Source of the DNA: Charina bottae
Lineage: Eukaryota > Chordata > Lepidosauria > Squamata > Charinaidae
Direction of reading: 5' to 3'
DNA: 64,000 nt
Assembly: GCA_023362775.1 (NCBI GenBank)
Contig: JALMGJ010000015.1
Span: forward strand, 8,414,501-8,478,500
Below are positions 24,431 to 36,414 of the stretch, one piece after another. How positions within the stretch are numbered: the first letter of the stretch is position 1; each line of letters opens with the position of its first letter. The position numbers were made by a program, and so were the translations under genes. Under the pieces are notes generated by a model. The model was not told the origin of the DNA, searched no databases, and saw nothing but the letters and a program-made list of their open reading frames with translations.

Positions 24431-24441
24431 AAGAGAAAGGA
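24431..24441. repeat. Right TSD of the nested BovB
   Basis: AAGAGAAAGGA, identical to 21492-21502. Sequence beyond it resumes the L1 ORF1 frame. Confidence 0.93.
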
Positions 24442-24686
24442 TTGTTTCTATACTAGCTAAATTTTTGGAGATGAAAGAACAAGACTTGGTTTTGGAAATA
24501 GATAAAATTTTCAGAGTCAACTTACGTTATGCTAGAGATAAGAAAGTACCTAGAGATATATTGATACATTTTGTGAGAAAAGTTACAAAAGAGCAAATTT
24601 TGAAGAAGCATTATAATACTGGACTAAATATAGAAGGAAAAGAAATAATTGTATTAAAAGAAATACCGTTGGGGATATTAAGAAAA
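24442..24686 (+). pseudogene. L1 ORF1 middle part (RRM/CTD), after the BovB
   Basis: The frame encodes MKEQDLVLEIDKIFRVN, RDILIHFVRKVTKEQIL and EIIVLKEIPLGILRK, the conserved core of L1 ORF1. Skipping the BovB plus one duplication copy brings it directly into frame with the sequence before 21491. It stops at the inversion breakpoint and continues on the minus strand at 19975. Confidence 0.88.
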
Positions 24687-24703
24687 AGTGGCCAGCCATG
24701 ATC
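24687..24703. repeat. Right target-site duplication of the L1
   Basis: AGTGGCCAGCCATGATC, identical to 15581-15597. Confidence 0.95.
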
Positions 24704-24799
24704 ATGCAGATCAGCCCCAGTGACTACATGGAGACATCGATGGCATTTTCTTAGCAATGATTAGCCATTGCCTTCTTTCAGCATTTTTTTTTAATTTTC

Positions 24800-24870
24800 C
24801 AGTTTAGCGTACAATCTGGGAATCCCCTGGTAGTCTTCCATCCAGGTATTAACCCCATGTAACATAAAAC
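24800..24870 (-). repeat. Possible 5S-rRNA-like SINE remnant
   Basis: CCTGGTAGTCTTCCATCCAG and GTATTAACC resemble the reverse complement of the 3' domain of 5S rRNA (...GGTTAGTACTTGGATGGGAGACC...). It is degraded and only short. A better-preserved relative is at 61085-61200. Confidence 0.35.
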
Positions 24871-25890
24871 ACAGCTTTCTGCCCCAGAAAGGCTGCCCAG
24901 CATAGCTTTATGTGATGTGTGTGAAATCAGCCATCAAATATAAGCATGCAGTTAACTGAATACAGAGTTTGGCCCTTAGTTTAAGAATTCCAAGAAGAGG
25001 AAATAAAGCAGGCTGATTATCTATTGATGCCTTGTGCAGAACAGTGAGTTTGATCTCTGCACCTCTGCTTTTAAATACTTTAGCTATATAAATCTAACTT
25101 GGATTTTTTTTTTTTTTTTTTGCATGCAGAAGTTAGCAGCTGCTCTGAAGTCATTATGGCCTAACCAACAAATAAATATTTGGACATGCCATTTCTCTCT
25201 CTCTTTTTCTTTCTCTCTCTCTCCCTTTTTAATGGCCTATTTCCTGATAGACATTAATGGTTCCTTACAGCATGTTGTGCTCAAGGGCCTTTTCGAAAAG
25301 TAGATATTTGACCTGACAGACCTTGGCTGACCGTCAGAATCCCATCCGTGCATTCTAAAGTTGTGCGCAAAACAGAACATCTCTGTGGAATAAAGGAATT
25401 TGCAGGCTCTCGCTCTATCACGTAGCAGTCTATCTTCCATACATCCACACCCCACCACCCTCTTCTCTCTCTTCAGCATGAAACAAAAACTCTTCTAAAC
25501 CAGGTTACACACAAAGCATTTGAATGAAATACTTTTAAAGGTTTTTTTTAAAAAAAAGAAAAGAAAAAGGCATGCACGTAGCCTCTGGATGGAATTCTTT
25601 GCAAGATCTGTTCTGTTTTGCAGAGTTGATGAGGGGGAGAGAGATCCACCAGAATTATAGTTTGCTTTTATATACTATGTTTGTTCTTGTGAGTGTGATG
25701 ATGATTCTCTCTCTGTCTCTCTGTCTCTCACATACATACATGTTTGCTATGTTTATAACACACTTCTAAGCATATTTAAATAGAAATAAATGAGATCAAT
25801 GTGTTTAGATTGCAAATTGTAATCACATAGAAACTCAGGGTAGGCTTGATTTTTTTTTCATATGCGATCACAACACTTATAACAGCTCTT
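24871..25890. other. Non-coding stretch
   Basis: No gene recognised. T-run at 25088-25120, CT-rich tracts near 25195-25225 and 25708-25730. Confidence 0.4.
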
Positions 25891-26012
25891 TCTCTCGCTC
25901 CCGTTTCATCCTCTCAATAACCCTACAAGGAAAATTAAGTTGAAAAAGAGTTCCCAGACTTAGATTATCCATTAGATTTTGGGGATTTGAACCTAACATC
26001 CCAGGTTCTTCA
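25891..26012 (-). mobile_element. Degraded CR1/L3-like 3' end
   Basis: TCAATAACCCTACAAGGAAA ... GGGGATTTGAACCTAACATC matches, in order, the pattern of the better copy at 56726-56955 (ACAACAACCCTGTGGGGTAG ... GACCCGAACCTAGG). It is old and poorly preserved. Confidence 0.45.
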
Positions 26013-26109
26013 CTTACACAGGGGGATAATATATATTATATAGTAGTCAACATATTATATTTTGCTCATTTTTTGGCTGCATCCAGGTATCAGCCTAAAC
26101 AACACAGCT

Positions 26110-26229
26110 GCTTTCCTGATGTTTGTTTGTTTATTTTATTACATAGATTTAAAGAATGCCTGCCTCCAACCGATTCTGGGTGCTTTAAATAATGATAATA
26201 ATTCTGGGTGCTTTAAATTATTATTATTG

Positions 26230-26263
<34 letters not shown>

Positions 26264-26500
26264 TAAAAATAAAAAGAGAAACATGATATGCATACAGAAA
26301 AGCCATATGAAATGGCAAAAAAATCTCACAAGGACTCACCCACCATCCTGCTCCAAGGCCTGGGAGAATAGCTAGGATTTTAACACCTTCCAGAACATCA
26401 TCAAGGTGGAAGCTCTGGGGAATGTTGTTCCAGAGGGCAGGCATGGTGACAGAGAAGGTCCCAACTGGTGACATTGTTTAATTGAGGGGGCCCAAAGCAT
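26110..26500 (-). mobile_element. 5'-truncated L2/CR1-clade LINE
   Basis: The minus strand encodes VTMPALWNNIPQSF, matching the APALWNILPPEV motif of the LINE at 992-4102, and ends in the GGTGCTTTAAAT and tail region at 26110-26265. An (ATT)n array has expanded within the tail. The tRNA SINE at 26507 lies next to its 5' end. Confidence 0.65.
26218..26264. repeat. (ATT)n microsatellite
   Basis: About fifteen ATT units with two GTT interruptions. Read on the minus strand it gives a meaningless poly-Asn frame. Confidence 0.9.
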
Positions 26501-26506
26501 ACCCAA

Positions 26507-26710
26507 AAGCCAGTTTGGTGTAGTGGTTAAGGCTAGAAACCAGGAGGCCGTGAGTTCTAGTCCTTCCTTAGGCACAAAGCCAGCTGGGCAACAGTCACTC
26601 TCTCTCAGCCCTAGGAAGGAGGCAATGGCAAACCACTTCTGAAATCTTGCCAAGAAAACTGCAGGGACTTGTCCAGGCAGTCACCAGGAGTCAACATTGA
26701 CTCAAAGGGG
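26507..26710 (+). mobile_element. tRNA-derived SINE, copy 1
   Basis: The head AGTTTGGTGTAGTGGTTAAGG fits an A box and GTGAGTTCTAGTCC a B box. The body CTCTCAGCCCTAGGAAGGAG and GGCAATGGCAAACCACTTC and the end GTCAACATTGACTCAAAG are shared with 34221-34440. The family name is not certain (MIR-like architecture). Confidence 0.8.
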
Positions 26711-27506
26711 AGAAGGAGAAGGAGAAGAAAAGACCCATTAAACTGGATCTTATCGGATAACTCCATGCCCCTCCATGGTGCACTTTGCCTTATGTATGCT
26801 AAGATTAAAATTTTATTAAGCTATGTTTACCCCAGAAGGAGTAAGGAATGTCCTTGAGAGTGATTTTTTTCAACAGGCAACAAAATGGCAGGAGCTAAAA
26901 GTTCTGCGAAGGCTCATTAAATAAACTCTACAAGGAAATCACAATTGGATAGATTCACATCTTGCATTAAGCCATAACTAACTCTAACTGTGAATTGTTG
27001 AACAAGCCATAGTGACTTGGTTCACACATCATATGAATCCATAAACCATGTTTTACAAGCCACGGTGGCTGAATTCCCACAATATGCTAACCATGCTTTT
27101 CAACTGTGTCATAGAACAAGCTACAATGGCCTGGTTTTCACATAACTTAAGCTCTAAACCATGGCTTATAAACCAAAGGGCCATACTGACACATCCTGCT
27201 AATATTTCCTGAACCAGCTGTAATCTTTGCAGAGAACAATCACTGTCTGGTTTGCCAAGCAAACAGTGGAAGAACTGTTGCCCTGCCCATCCTAGAGTTG
27301 AATGTTAGCAAGATCAGAAGTATCCTTCCACAGCAGTGAATGCAAAGGAGGTCAGGGGTTCCTCCTTGACTTCTCTAAAAGCTTCTAGCTCAGTGACATC
27401 AATGCAGAAACTTGGTTTGCTTCCCCTTTTCGATGTCTGCACAAGGCGATGATCAAGGGCGACATGAGCTGTGAATCTCTGTATCATCTTTCCTGCTTAG
27501 GAAATC
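26711..27506. other. Non-coding stretch with an AACCATGGTTTA-type repeat
   Basis: No gene recognised. At about 26960-27180 several phrases such as CCATAAACCATG, GGTTCACACATC and TAAACCATGGCTTATAAACC recur; similar phrases occur at 12909-12960, 13290-13325, 60675-60790 and 61395-61640. This is an unclassified dispersed repeat. Confidence 0.4.
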
Positions 27507-27581
27507 CTCCCTTCCCTTCCCTTCCCTTCCCTTCCCTTCCCTTCCCTTCCCTTCCCTTCCCTCCTTCCTTCCTTCCTTCCT
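27507..27581. repeat. (CCCTT)n microsatellite
   Basis: About eleven CCCTT pentamers followed by CCTT tetramers. Confidence 0.95.
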
Positions 27582-28862
27582 ATTGCATTTCTCGTTAGGT
27601 TGAAGACAAGTCCCTCTTTCCCGTCACCCACCTCCTCCCTCCTTGCTGCGCTATCAGCTGGCTAATCTGCCTGCATATTCTGACACACACAGCTGTGAGA
27701 GATTGAATCTGTGCCGTTGATAGATGAAACTTGGGATAAGATTACATGGTTTTGAATATCTTGATGACATATTTGTCTGAAAAGTCTTTTAGAGGACAGC
27801 CTAATATAAATGCACGGAAATGTTTCTAATGACAAGCATTTGTCTACCGTCCTGTTTGAAAGGCAAGCATTCACATATCATTTGCATTTGTATGTGCAGG
27901 CAAACTTTTCAATAAATGCTTCTTCCAAGTGAGAAGAGTTAACTATTTACTCAAAACATGCCCAGCCAATTACTTCCATGGTGTAATTGGCCTTTGCAAG
28001 AATCGGCATTTGCTGCACTTACAGCGGTATAGATAGAGCTGATTAAGTCTGGAAATTGTTAAAACAGTGGTGATATGCTATTTGCTTAACATTGTCCCCA
28101 GGATATTTCTGGCATAATTTTGTTTTTATTTGATTTGCTGGAGAACTATCTATTTCAGAGAAGGATGGGACATGCTCATGTTTTATCTGAATTTACCACC
28201 ATTCTGAGACTCCAGATGTGTTGGCTTTCACTTCCTATTATCCCCAGCAAGATGGCCTTTGTTTCTGACTTCCTTTTAAGCCCTGATTACCAGGGTTTTG
28301 CAGAGATCTGAATTCAAAGGGCAAAATGTGACTTGGAACATAGCATCTGTCTGGAGCACCTTAAACCTAACATGCCTTTTCCCAAGATTTCACAGCAGCT
28401 GCAAGGGCAGCCACTTGACCCCGAGCAAAGGCACAGTTGCTTTGAGGAGTCCCTGACAAGTGGGACGTGCATGCTGCAAATCACAATTTGCCCTCTGAAT
28501 CCAGATCTCTGCACAACCCTACTGATTACTGCCCTGCCCTATATCTATATCTCTTGACTCACTACAGACTATTGCTCAGGACTGAAAACTTACTTGAACA
28601 TGTCTTGTGGGTTTGGCCTTGTCTGGTGCATTTAGCCTATTGCATTGGATCTGTTGATTCTTTAGATCTGTCTAACAATAAGAAGTAACAAGGGTAGCCC
28701 TTTTCAGACATTAAGGCTGTGTTTGCCCAACATCCTTAGCCAAGACAGCCATGGTTCCTAGCAGTTGGATCTGGCAGCATGCAATCACAGTAACTCGGAT
28801 GAGGGCTATCATTCTGAGGACTACAGAGCCCCTTCACTTACTCCAATCCTACCTGGTGTCCC
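27582..28862. other. Non-coding stretch
   Basis: No gene or clear repeat recognised. Confidence 0.4.
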
Positions 28863-28990
28863 AGAATAGAATAGAATAGAATAGAATAGAATAGAATAGA
28901 ATAGAATAGAATAGAATAGAATAGAATAGAATAATAACTTTATTGTCTTCCCACTATACACTGTACAAGTGCACAATAGAATGAAATTTC
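28863..28990 (-). mobile_element. LINE-type 3' end with (ATTCT)n tail
   Basis: Fourteen AGAAT pentamers (28863-28932) adjoin ATAACTTTATTGTCTTCCCAC and GAATGAAATTTCGTTGCAG. On the minus strand this is CAACGAAATTTC...GACAATAAAGTTAT followed by (ATTCT)n, which has the form of a non-LTR retrotransposon tail. The family is not resolved. Confidence 0.6.
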
Positions 28991-29512
28991 GTTGCAGTTG
29001 GCTCACAATTTCACTCAAACTTTCATAAGTTCTTGTGCCAGGAAAGGAATGATAAAAGCTTCATTTGCCATTGGACAGGCAGATGTCTGTCAGTGTGGCT
29101 TGGCACTGAAAGCAATCAGCACTTGGGAAGTGTCTTCTGGAGCTTCCAGGTGTTGATAGCAAGCTAAGGAACAGTCCCTAAGGAACAGTCTGTATTTCCT
29201 GAACAGTCTTTATTTCTTCCAGAATTGGCTGATTCGTTCTTCTTGTAGTCCATAGTACTTTTAGTTACCATCTAAAATCCATAATTGAAAAGCATTTTTC
29301 TTCTCTCTCTCACTCTTTCTCAATGTCCAGTTTTCACAGCCATACATGACTAGGTAAAAAAATTGCTTTAACCATTCTGATCTTTGTTGTCATAGAAATA
29401 TTCTTTACATTCATGATCTCTAAGTTTGCCGTTGCCTTCTCCCCTAATAATAACCTCCTCTTTACTTCTCCCTTATTATCCATCCTTGAGTCCAAAAAAA
29501 CCCGTCTCTCTG

Positions 29513-29516
<4 letters not shown>

Positions 29517-29559
<43 letters not shown>

Positions 29560-29571
29560 TTCTTGAGCTAC
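29517..29571. repeat. (TC)n microsatellite
   Basis: An almost pure CT dinucleotide run. Confidence 0.95.
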
Positions 29572-29646
29572 CTTCTTCCTAAAGACAAGGCAAGATGGTG
29601 AGCATTTACCCATCCAGTCACAAAGTGTTGAGCATCTAACTAGTAA

Positions 29647-29992
29647 GGTAAAGGTAAAGGTTCCCCCCGCACAGTTGTGCAGTCGTGTCCGACTCTAGGG
29701 GCCGGTCCTCATCTCCGTTTGTTAGCCGAAGAGCCAGCGTTGTCCGAAGACACTTCCACGGTCATGTGGCTGGCATGACGTGCGCGGAACGCTGTTACCT
29801 ACCCACTGAAGTGGAACCTATTAATCTACTTGCATTTGCATGCTTTCGAATTGCTAGGTTGGCAAGAGCTGGAGCTAGTGCGGGAGCTCACTCCATCATG
29901 CAGGGCTAGGGATTCGAACCTCCGAACTTGTGATCTTCCGATCGACAAGCCTGGCGTCTTACCCGCTGAGCCACCACACCCTTACTTCATTA
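29647..29992 (-). mobile_element. Sauria-type tRNA SINE
   Basis: Complete minus-strand copy. The B box reads GGTTCGAATCC and the head GGTGGCTCAGCGGGTAAG. It is flanked by a perfect 11-bp duplication CTAACTAGTAA (29636-29646 and 29993-30003). Confidence 0.93.
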
Positions 29993-30259
29993 CTAACTAG
30001 TAAAGTATGTCACAAATACATCCAGTAGCTTGTCCCTTGCTTGATCAGTCAGTAACGAACCCAAATAGTTTCAGACAGATTCTGTAAAGTATTTTGGACT
30101 GATTACTGTTATAAATGGGCACGTAAGGAAATGTAAAAGAAACTGCTCTCAGCTTTTTGTATATGCATCTAAGACCACTTCCCAAACAGTTATAGTTTTC
30201 ACTCCCCAGACTCCTTCCAATTGTCTTACAATTAGCATCATTAGCCCAAAAGACTCTTT

Positions 30260-30346
30260 TTGTTGTTCAGTCATTTAGTCGTGTCCGACTCTTCGTGACC
30301 TCATGGACCATAGCACGCCAGGCCTTCCTGTCCTCCACTGTCTCTC
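30260..30346 (-). mobile_element. BovB 3' tail fragment
   Basis: GTTGTTCAGTCATTTAGTCG and GACTCTTCGTGACCTCATGG are the reverse complement of the last bases of the BovB at 24330-24430. About 90 bp remain. Confidence 0.85.
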
Positions 30347-30404
30347 CTGCTCCCAATAAGGGAGTCAAAAAATTGTCACTCAGACATCATATCCCCTCCC
30401 CTCA

Positions 30405-30484
30405 AACCGTTGTACTGTAAACCACCCAGAGTCCCCCTCAGGGGAGATGGAGCGGTAATACAAGTTAACATATAAATAAATAAA
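30405..30484 (+). mobile_element. LINE 3'-end fragment (L2/CR1 clade)
   Basis: TGTAAACCACCCAGAGTCCC, then GGGGAGATGGAGCGG and ATATAAATAAATAAAC, give the plus-strand form of the family's 3' signature. Confidence 0.65.
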
Positions 30485-30737
30485 CCTTTTAGTTCCCTGT
30501 TTGAGTGTGACCTGCAAACTCATCCCTCTCCTCAGTTAGAAAGGCTAGTATAAGGGTGTTCCTAAGGCACTTTAACCTCTGCAAGAGTACGCTAGTGAGG
30601 AGAAAGTTCCCACCAGTGGAGAAGTGTTCTGGTTGCAAAGCTCCATTCAGAACCATTCTTTTTGCAGTAGAGCTAAACCAGAAGTCAATAAGCTCAGCTG
30701 CCAAAGACAGTGACAAAGACAAAGACAGTGACAAAGA

Positions 30738-30768
30738 CGGAGGAGGAGGAGGAGGAGGAGGAGGAGGG
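30738..30768. repeat. (GGA)n microsatellite
   Basis: About ten GGA units. The open frames across it are compositional. Confidence 0.9.
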
Positions 30769-30784
30769 CAAAGGGAATACATGG

Positions 30785-33700
30785 AAGTGCAATAGAAAAA
30801 GGATAGTTGGATAAAGCTTCATTTTAGAACTGTTACAAAAGTTACATCTTTATCTTCATGGCAGCCCTTCCCTGGAACAGATTACTGATGTATTCTAGAA
30901 CAACCTTTCCACCCATTAATTATTGCAATTAGGGAATGTAATATTTAGTTAGCTTTTCCTAGCCTAAGAATTGCATGTTACATATTATTGAAAATGACCA
31001 GAATGGGTTATCTGAACATCTCAATGGGTCAACCTTTACCTTTCTTATTATACGTTATCCATGTAATTCTTGGAAATCATTGACTTCCTGGCCCTTGACT
31101 CTGTCACAGGAGGAAAAAAGTTTCTGGCCAAAAAAATGCCAACTCACAATTTTCTGTTTTCTTGGTGGCAGTAGGAAATGGAATCATTTCTTTTGCTCCT
31201 CTCTTCTAAATCTAATTGTGATATTTATATTTGGTGCTAATATGATACAAAGATGATTTCTGAGATGGTGCAAGGAAGCAAAGTGTAATCATTTATTCTG
31301 AAGCTTTCATTATGGTGGCTCAATTGAGACATTTGAAAGAACATCAACCCAATTATTCCTTTTGCTTGTCTTCAGCTTGCTGTTTCAGCAGACGCTGAGC
31401 AGAGTTAATCTTACTCTTGTTCTTACTAAGAGTTATGTCTTTTTTTCCTATCCAAGTCCTTTTAAGACTTCAACAGTCTTGCACACTCCTTCTCACAGCA
31501 TCCTATGGCTATATATCCTATATATGTTTTTTCTTCTATTGCATTTTGTCCACTGAAATCAATAGCCCAGGAAAGGGGTGCGCTACGGCCCTGAACCTGA
31601 TCTAGCATATTTGCAAAGCTTGATCCGATTTTGTTTCATTTTTGAACAGTTATCCTCTGAAAGACAAAGAGATGGACAGAGTCCTTAAACACCCTTTTTT
31701 CACTTTATTTAAATAAACAGAACAGACTTTTAAAAAATGGAAAAGAAAGAAGAAAGCAAAGCAAAGCAACAACAGAATTACATGATAAGAACCTTTACAT
31801 AATTTATTTCCAACATTCTGTTGGGTTCGAAAGTATAAAAAGAAAAGAGTTCTGTGCATATGCAGCAGTTGTCCAAGCTGTCTAAACTGATTTAGAAGCA
31901 TCCAATTTGATTTTATAATTTATCTTGATTTGCTAGTTCTGTTCAGAAAGGCAATTCCTAAGAAATCTCTTCTGCTTGTAGGCAACGCATTCATTTAAGA
32001 ATGTATCTTTCACAAATAAATTTTTAGTGTGCATAGTTAGATTAGAGAAAAGAGCTGCTTACTACGCTAGGGTGAAGTCTGTTTTGGCAGAGCTTACAAA
32101 ATACAGCCATAGAAATCAGTGACAGGTTGCTTTTAGAACCCTAACATCCATTCACAAGTCAACAAACTTCTAAAAGGACCAGCAATGTTTGCGCAGGGGC
32201 TGGTGGGGGGGGGGGGGAGTTAAAAAAAAAATCAAGGTGGCACTATGGCAGAATGATTGAATTCCCACCCCACTTGCACAAAGGGATAGGCTTCAACTGC
32301 ATGCTCAAGGCTGCTATCTTGACTTTTGGGACTCCCCTGCAGAGGTTGCAGGAAAGGACCCTCATTTTATCTTCCTACATCCACAAGTTGGCAGGAAGAC
32401 TTTGGTGGAACCTTTCCCTAATGTTGAGGATGTGACTTCCTAAAGCAGTTTTAAAATGGCATGAGGCAGCATAAAAGCCAAGCGTGAGATAATCTTTACA
32501 AAGTCTGTAGAAAGCACATGGGCGTCTGTCCCCTTAGATCCACACTACAGAAGAATGAAACAGTGTTAATATCTATGACATGGGAAACTTTTTAGTGAGA
32601 ATCATTCCAAATTTATAGACTTTTGCATCTGATTAATCTACATCTGGCCATTTTAGAACCACCCACTGCCCAATGTCCCTCCCCCAATTGTTTTTTAATC
32701 ACTTACTATAATTGTGTTAACACTTTAAAAATGGGTCAAGCATATTTGTAGATGCTGCCAAAAATGGGGCAGCGGGAGAGGTGTGGATGCACACAAGATG
32801 CGCTGTTTGCATACTCATCTGTTTTCTGTACCGTATTGTGACCCTGTTAGGTTTTTGCACTTTATTGTGAACCTGTTAAGCTTTTGAACACTTTGTTCAC
32901 AAGAAGACAAGGAACAGGATCCCAAGTCAAATTCCATGCCATATGATAGGTAATTAAAACAAAAATAAGACAAACTGTTAGAAACTCTCCCAGCTTCAAT
33001 AGCAAATATGAGCAGGGTTTTGTCTTAACTGCTGAATGCCAGACCAATTTGCTCTGAGAAGATAGAAAAATCCCAATATTTCACACACACGCACTTATCC
33101 ATACTGTACATATATCTGAGATATCTCTGAAGCGTTCTCAGGATACTTTAGAAAATGACCAAAATATCCATCTGAAACCATAATTTTGGCTGCAGTCCTT
33201 ACAGAAGTGTCTTTTATAAATGTACACTTGATTGCTTCATAAAATGCCCCTTCAGATCTTTCATACAATCCATAGATACTTTATGACTGGGCTGCACCGT
33301 TTCAAGATTCAGTTTCAGAAAGGTGCTTCAGAGTGCACAGGACTGTGAACGCAGCCATGCAATCTTGGGAGAAGATGCAGCTGCTTTAAAGAGTTATAGA
33401 CAAGAGCTACATTCATGACTCCATACACTTTTGTATGGTAATCAGATCCAAGATGCTGCAGAAATTATAATATCATACTATGGCTTTTGCTTTGCTTAAA
33501 AACATATTTTCTGGAATAAAATACTGGTCCCTGCCCTAACATAAATTTTCAGATATAAATATATTTTGAGAATTATTAGGATGACATGTGGCAACCCCAT
33601 ATCAAATTCTACTATCTTGTAGATTGTATAGGATTTTTTTTAAAAAAATATGAAGGATATTGTTGCTGAAATTCAGGTTTCTCTTTTCTGAAAGAGAATT

Positions 33701-34220
33701 CTGCTTTGAAGCAAAGGTGAAATACACCCACTTTTGTCTCTAGTTACTTCCTTTCTTCATCAGAAGTATTTAATGACAGAATTTGCTGTGCCATGTTAGG
33801 CTGGAAGCAGTGAGGTAATGAAAAGCTGCAAGGGTGTCTCCCAACATGTCTTTGTCCCCCCCCCCTTTTTTTTTGAGAACACCTTTAATTATTACATATT
33901 GAAAATAACGCAAAATCTAATTTAACATTATTTTAATAAAGGTTCATATATCACATTTTGATGCATATTTTGCCCTTCTCCCCCCAAACATATGGAAGTG
34001 GATTAGACCAATGAAGTTGAACTCATAAATGTGATGCTTTCTAGAAGAAGAAGAATTTATGAGCCAATCTCTTTTTCTACTTATGGTATATTAGAAGATG
34101 TGTTGAAGAGTTCCATTTCTCATTATGAAACCACTGAATTTTTGGTCTGTCTCCCAACTGTATTCCAGAATTGTGCAGTTCTATTTAGTTTCTTTAAAAA
34201 GTGCCAGTAACCATCTGTGA
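30785..34220. other. Non-coding stretch
   Basis: AT-rich sequence without a recognisable gene or clear transposon. G-run at 32206-32217, C-run near 33857-33866. Confidence 0.4.
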
Positions 34221-34440
34221 GAGCTAGTTTGGTGTAGCGGTTAAGGCATCAGGCTAGAAACTGGGAGACCATGAGTTCTAGTCCGTCCTTAGGCACGAAG
34301 CCAGCTGGGTGATCTTGGGCCAGTCATTCCTCTCAGCCCTAGGAAGAAGGCAATGGCAAACCACTTCTGAAATCTTGCCATGAAAACTTCAGGGACTTGT
34401 CCAGGCAGTCCCCAGAAGTCAACAGTGACTCAAAGGAACA
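34221..34440 (+). mobile_element. tRNA-derived SINE, copy 2
   Basis: Same family as 26507-26710 and slightly longer: TAGTTTGGTGTAGCGGTTAAGG (A box region), GAGTTCTAGTCC (B box), CCAGCTGGGTGATCTTGGGC, GGCAATGGCAAACCACTTC, ending GTCAACAGTGACTCAAAG. Confidence 0.8.
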
Positions 34441-36406
34441 AAAAAGAGTTACTATCTAGATAGGTGTCCATGTTTTTGTGCCTATGTTTAATATAGGAAA
34501 TAGGAATGGCTACAATGAACAGATTTTAAAGAAGGCTTTAAATGCATTTTTCTTTTCAATCTTTTCCAGCAAAGCCAAGTTGTGCATTTTAGAAAAAGTA
34601 GATATGCAATGCCTCAAGTAGCTAGTATTAATGTGATTATATTGTGGGATTTGTTGTGCTTTATGCTTGATTTTGCACAACACCCAGGAGTTTCCTACAA
34701 AGCGGTAGATCCATTATGTCAAAGGTGCGCTACTTCTGCTGGTTTGGGGGCTGTGGCAGGCTTTGCGTGGCATGCTGAAGGCAGCATTCCAAAAGTGGAG
34801 GGTGGTAGATCCAACCAGGATGTTGGCTCAGAGGTTTTAAGGGATAAAATGGGTGCCTTAGCAACAGCAAGATTTACAAACCCACTTTGTTCTTAAATCC
34901 CTTTAGTTCCATGCAGAAAAGAGATAGTCAGCCACATGTAGTATCCAGGCCACACTCTCTGCACCCTGCATTACCCTCATCTCATACTCCCTGAGATATT
35001 CCTCTACTTCAAGATGCTTTCCGCCAAGTTTTGGCCGTTGGTTTCTCTCCCTGCCTGTTTCTTCCAGATGTGTGGATCTTACAGCTGCTGCAAGCGCAAT
35101 TCATTTAAAGATACACCGAAAGATATCTAGCTGTTTCCTAATTCAGGTTGGGCATTCTATGACGTTTAAGCTGCTTTTGGGGGCTCACTGCAGATCCCCA
35201 TGATTGCACCACCGGAATTCAGTCGTCAGAAGCACAATTTCCTGTGAGAAACAAAGGACACAAAGAACTTTAGGCTTTCAGTTAAGTTGACCAATTAAAA
35301 TAAAAATGTTCTACAGACCCATCCTCAGTCCAAAAGTGATACCATGATAAAACACAAAACATGATCTCTGGCCTGCACAGCAGAGCTTCCTTGCATGCAT
35401 TGACATGTGCCATGTTCTCAGAAGTCTTCTGCTGGCCCACCTTTATATGTTACTCACATTTCCGCAGGGACTAGCCAACCTCGTTGATGCAATCATGAAA
35501 ACAATTCCAGAACTCTTCCACCTGGGAGGAAGTGCTATTGCCTGTAAAGCTGCCACTTCCCATCCAAAGCTCATGAAGACGATGATCTCCTGATCATTCC
35601 ATTGTTCCCCAAACAGGTGACCGGGAAGATAAAAGCCTGTGAATCATTCCAGTGGGATCTGGGGAAGAAAAAAAAATGAACACCATGGCCATTAAAACAC
35701 TTGTACTTCTGACCCGAAGATCAGACTCGGGACAACTGCTGGATGTGAAGTTCACTTTGTCAAAGCGACAGAAGGAAAATACACAAGGCTGTTTATTTCC
35801 ATTATTAATGAAGGGACAGCAGTTTGGAGTGTCCTGCCAATACCAAAGGTATTGCTTTGCTGGAACTGGATGTTGACCTAAATGACTCTGCGTGCAGTGA
35901 GAAAATCCCCCTTTACCATTAAACAAAATTCACTACTCTGCTGTCAATTCCTTCTGCCTTTCCCCCCCATTTTCATTCAATTTCATGGAAAATAAAATTG
36001 CTACTGAATTTCCCCCCCCCCTGCAATGGAGGGGACACTTTTGTTAATTCTCAGGGGTGGGACCCAATGTTCTGCCATCTACCATAGTGACATTATGTTC
36101 AAGAAGGGTGGAACAGTGTTCTCACTTGCAACGCACAATCCTCTTTCCATGGTCAGTGGCCTCCTGGCTTCCCACACTTCCAATAAATCCCAGGGAAAAA
36201 TCCCAGGGAAGAATTCTTCCTAGCAGCAGCAATGGACAGGGGGTGAGGGGCAATAAAAACCATTGAGGTCAAGAAGCAAACCTTGTCCCTTTGGCACCTG
36301 TGTGCACTATTGACACATGTACCAAAGGAGCATTTTCACTGGATGCCAAATCTGTCATCTTGCCTTTTTTTAGATCTTCCTCCCCCTTGCCCACTTCCTA
36401 GGGAAC
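34441..36406. other. Non-coding stretch
   Basis: No gene recognised. The small open frames here lack recognisable domains. Confidence 0.4.
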
Positions 36407-36414
36407 CTTTACAC

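Larger units (their letters stand above)
15598..24686. mobile_element. L1 with 5' inversion (twin priming), carrying a nested BovB
   Basis: A perfect 17-bp duplication brackets this interval. From the left, a T-run (the poly-A tail) leads into the L1 3' part on the minus strand (15598 to about 19978). This adjoins, head to head, the L1 5' part on the plus strand (about 19979-24686: 5' UTR and the start of ORF1). The ORF1 protein is cut exactly at the inversion: the plus part ends ...EIPLGILRK at 24686 and the minus part resumes at RKEYSFFTEKLRRN at about 19975. Without the 2.93-kb BovB the L1 is about 6.2 kb, so close to full length. This is the classical product of twin priming. Confidence 0.93.

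Noticed and set aside
26139..26474. Frame with a 15-residue poly-Asn run
   Set aside because: It is the (ATT)n microsatellite read on the minus strand through a dead LINE.
28863..28932. CRISPR-like direct repeats
   Set aside because: Continuous pentamer microsatellite without spacers, in a vertebrate genome.
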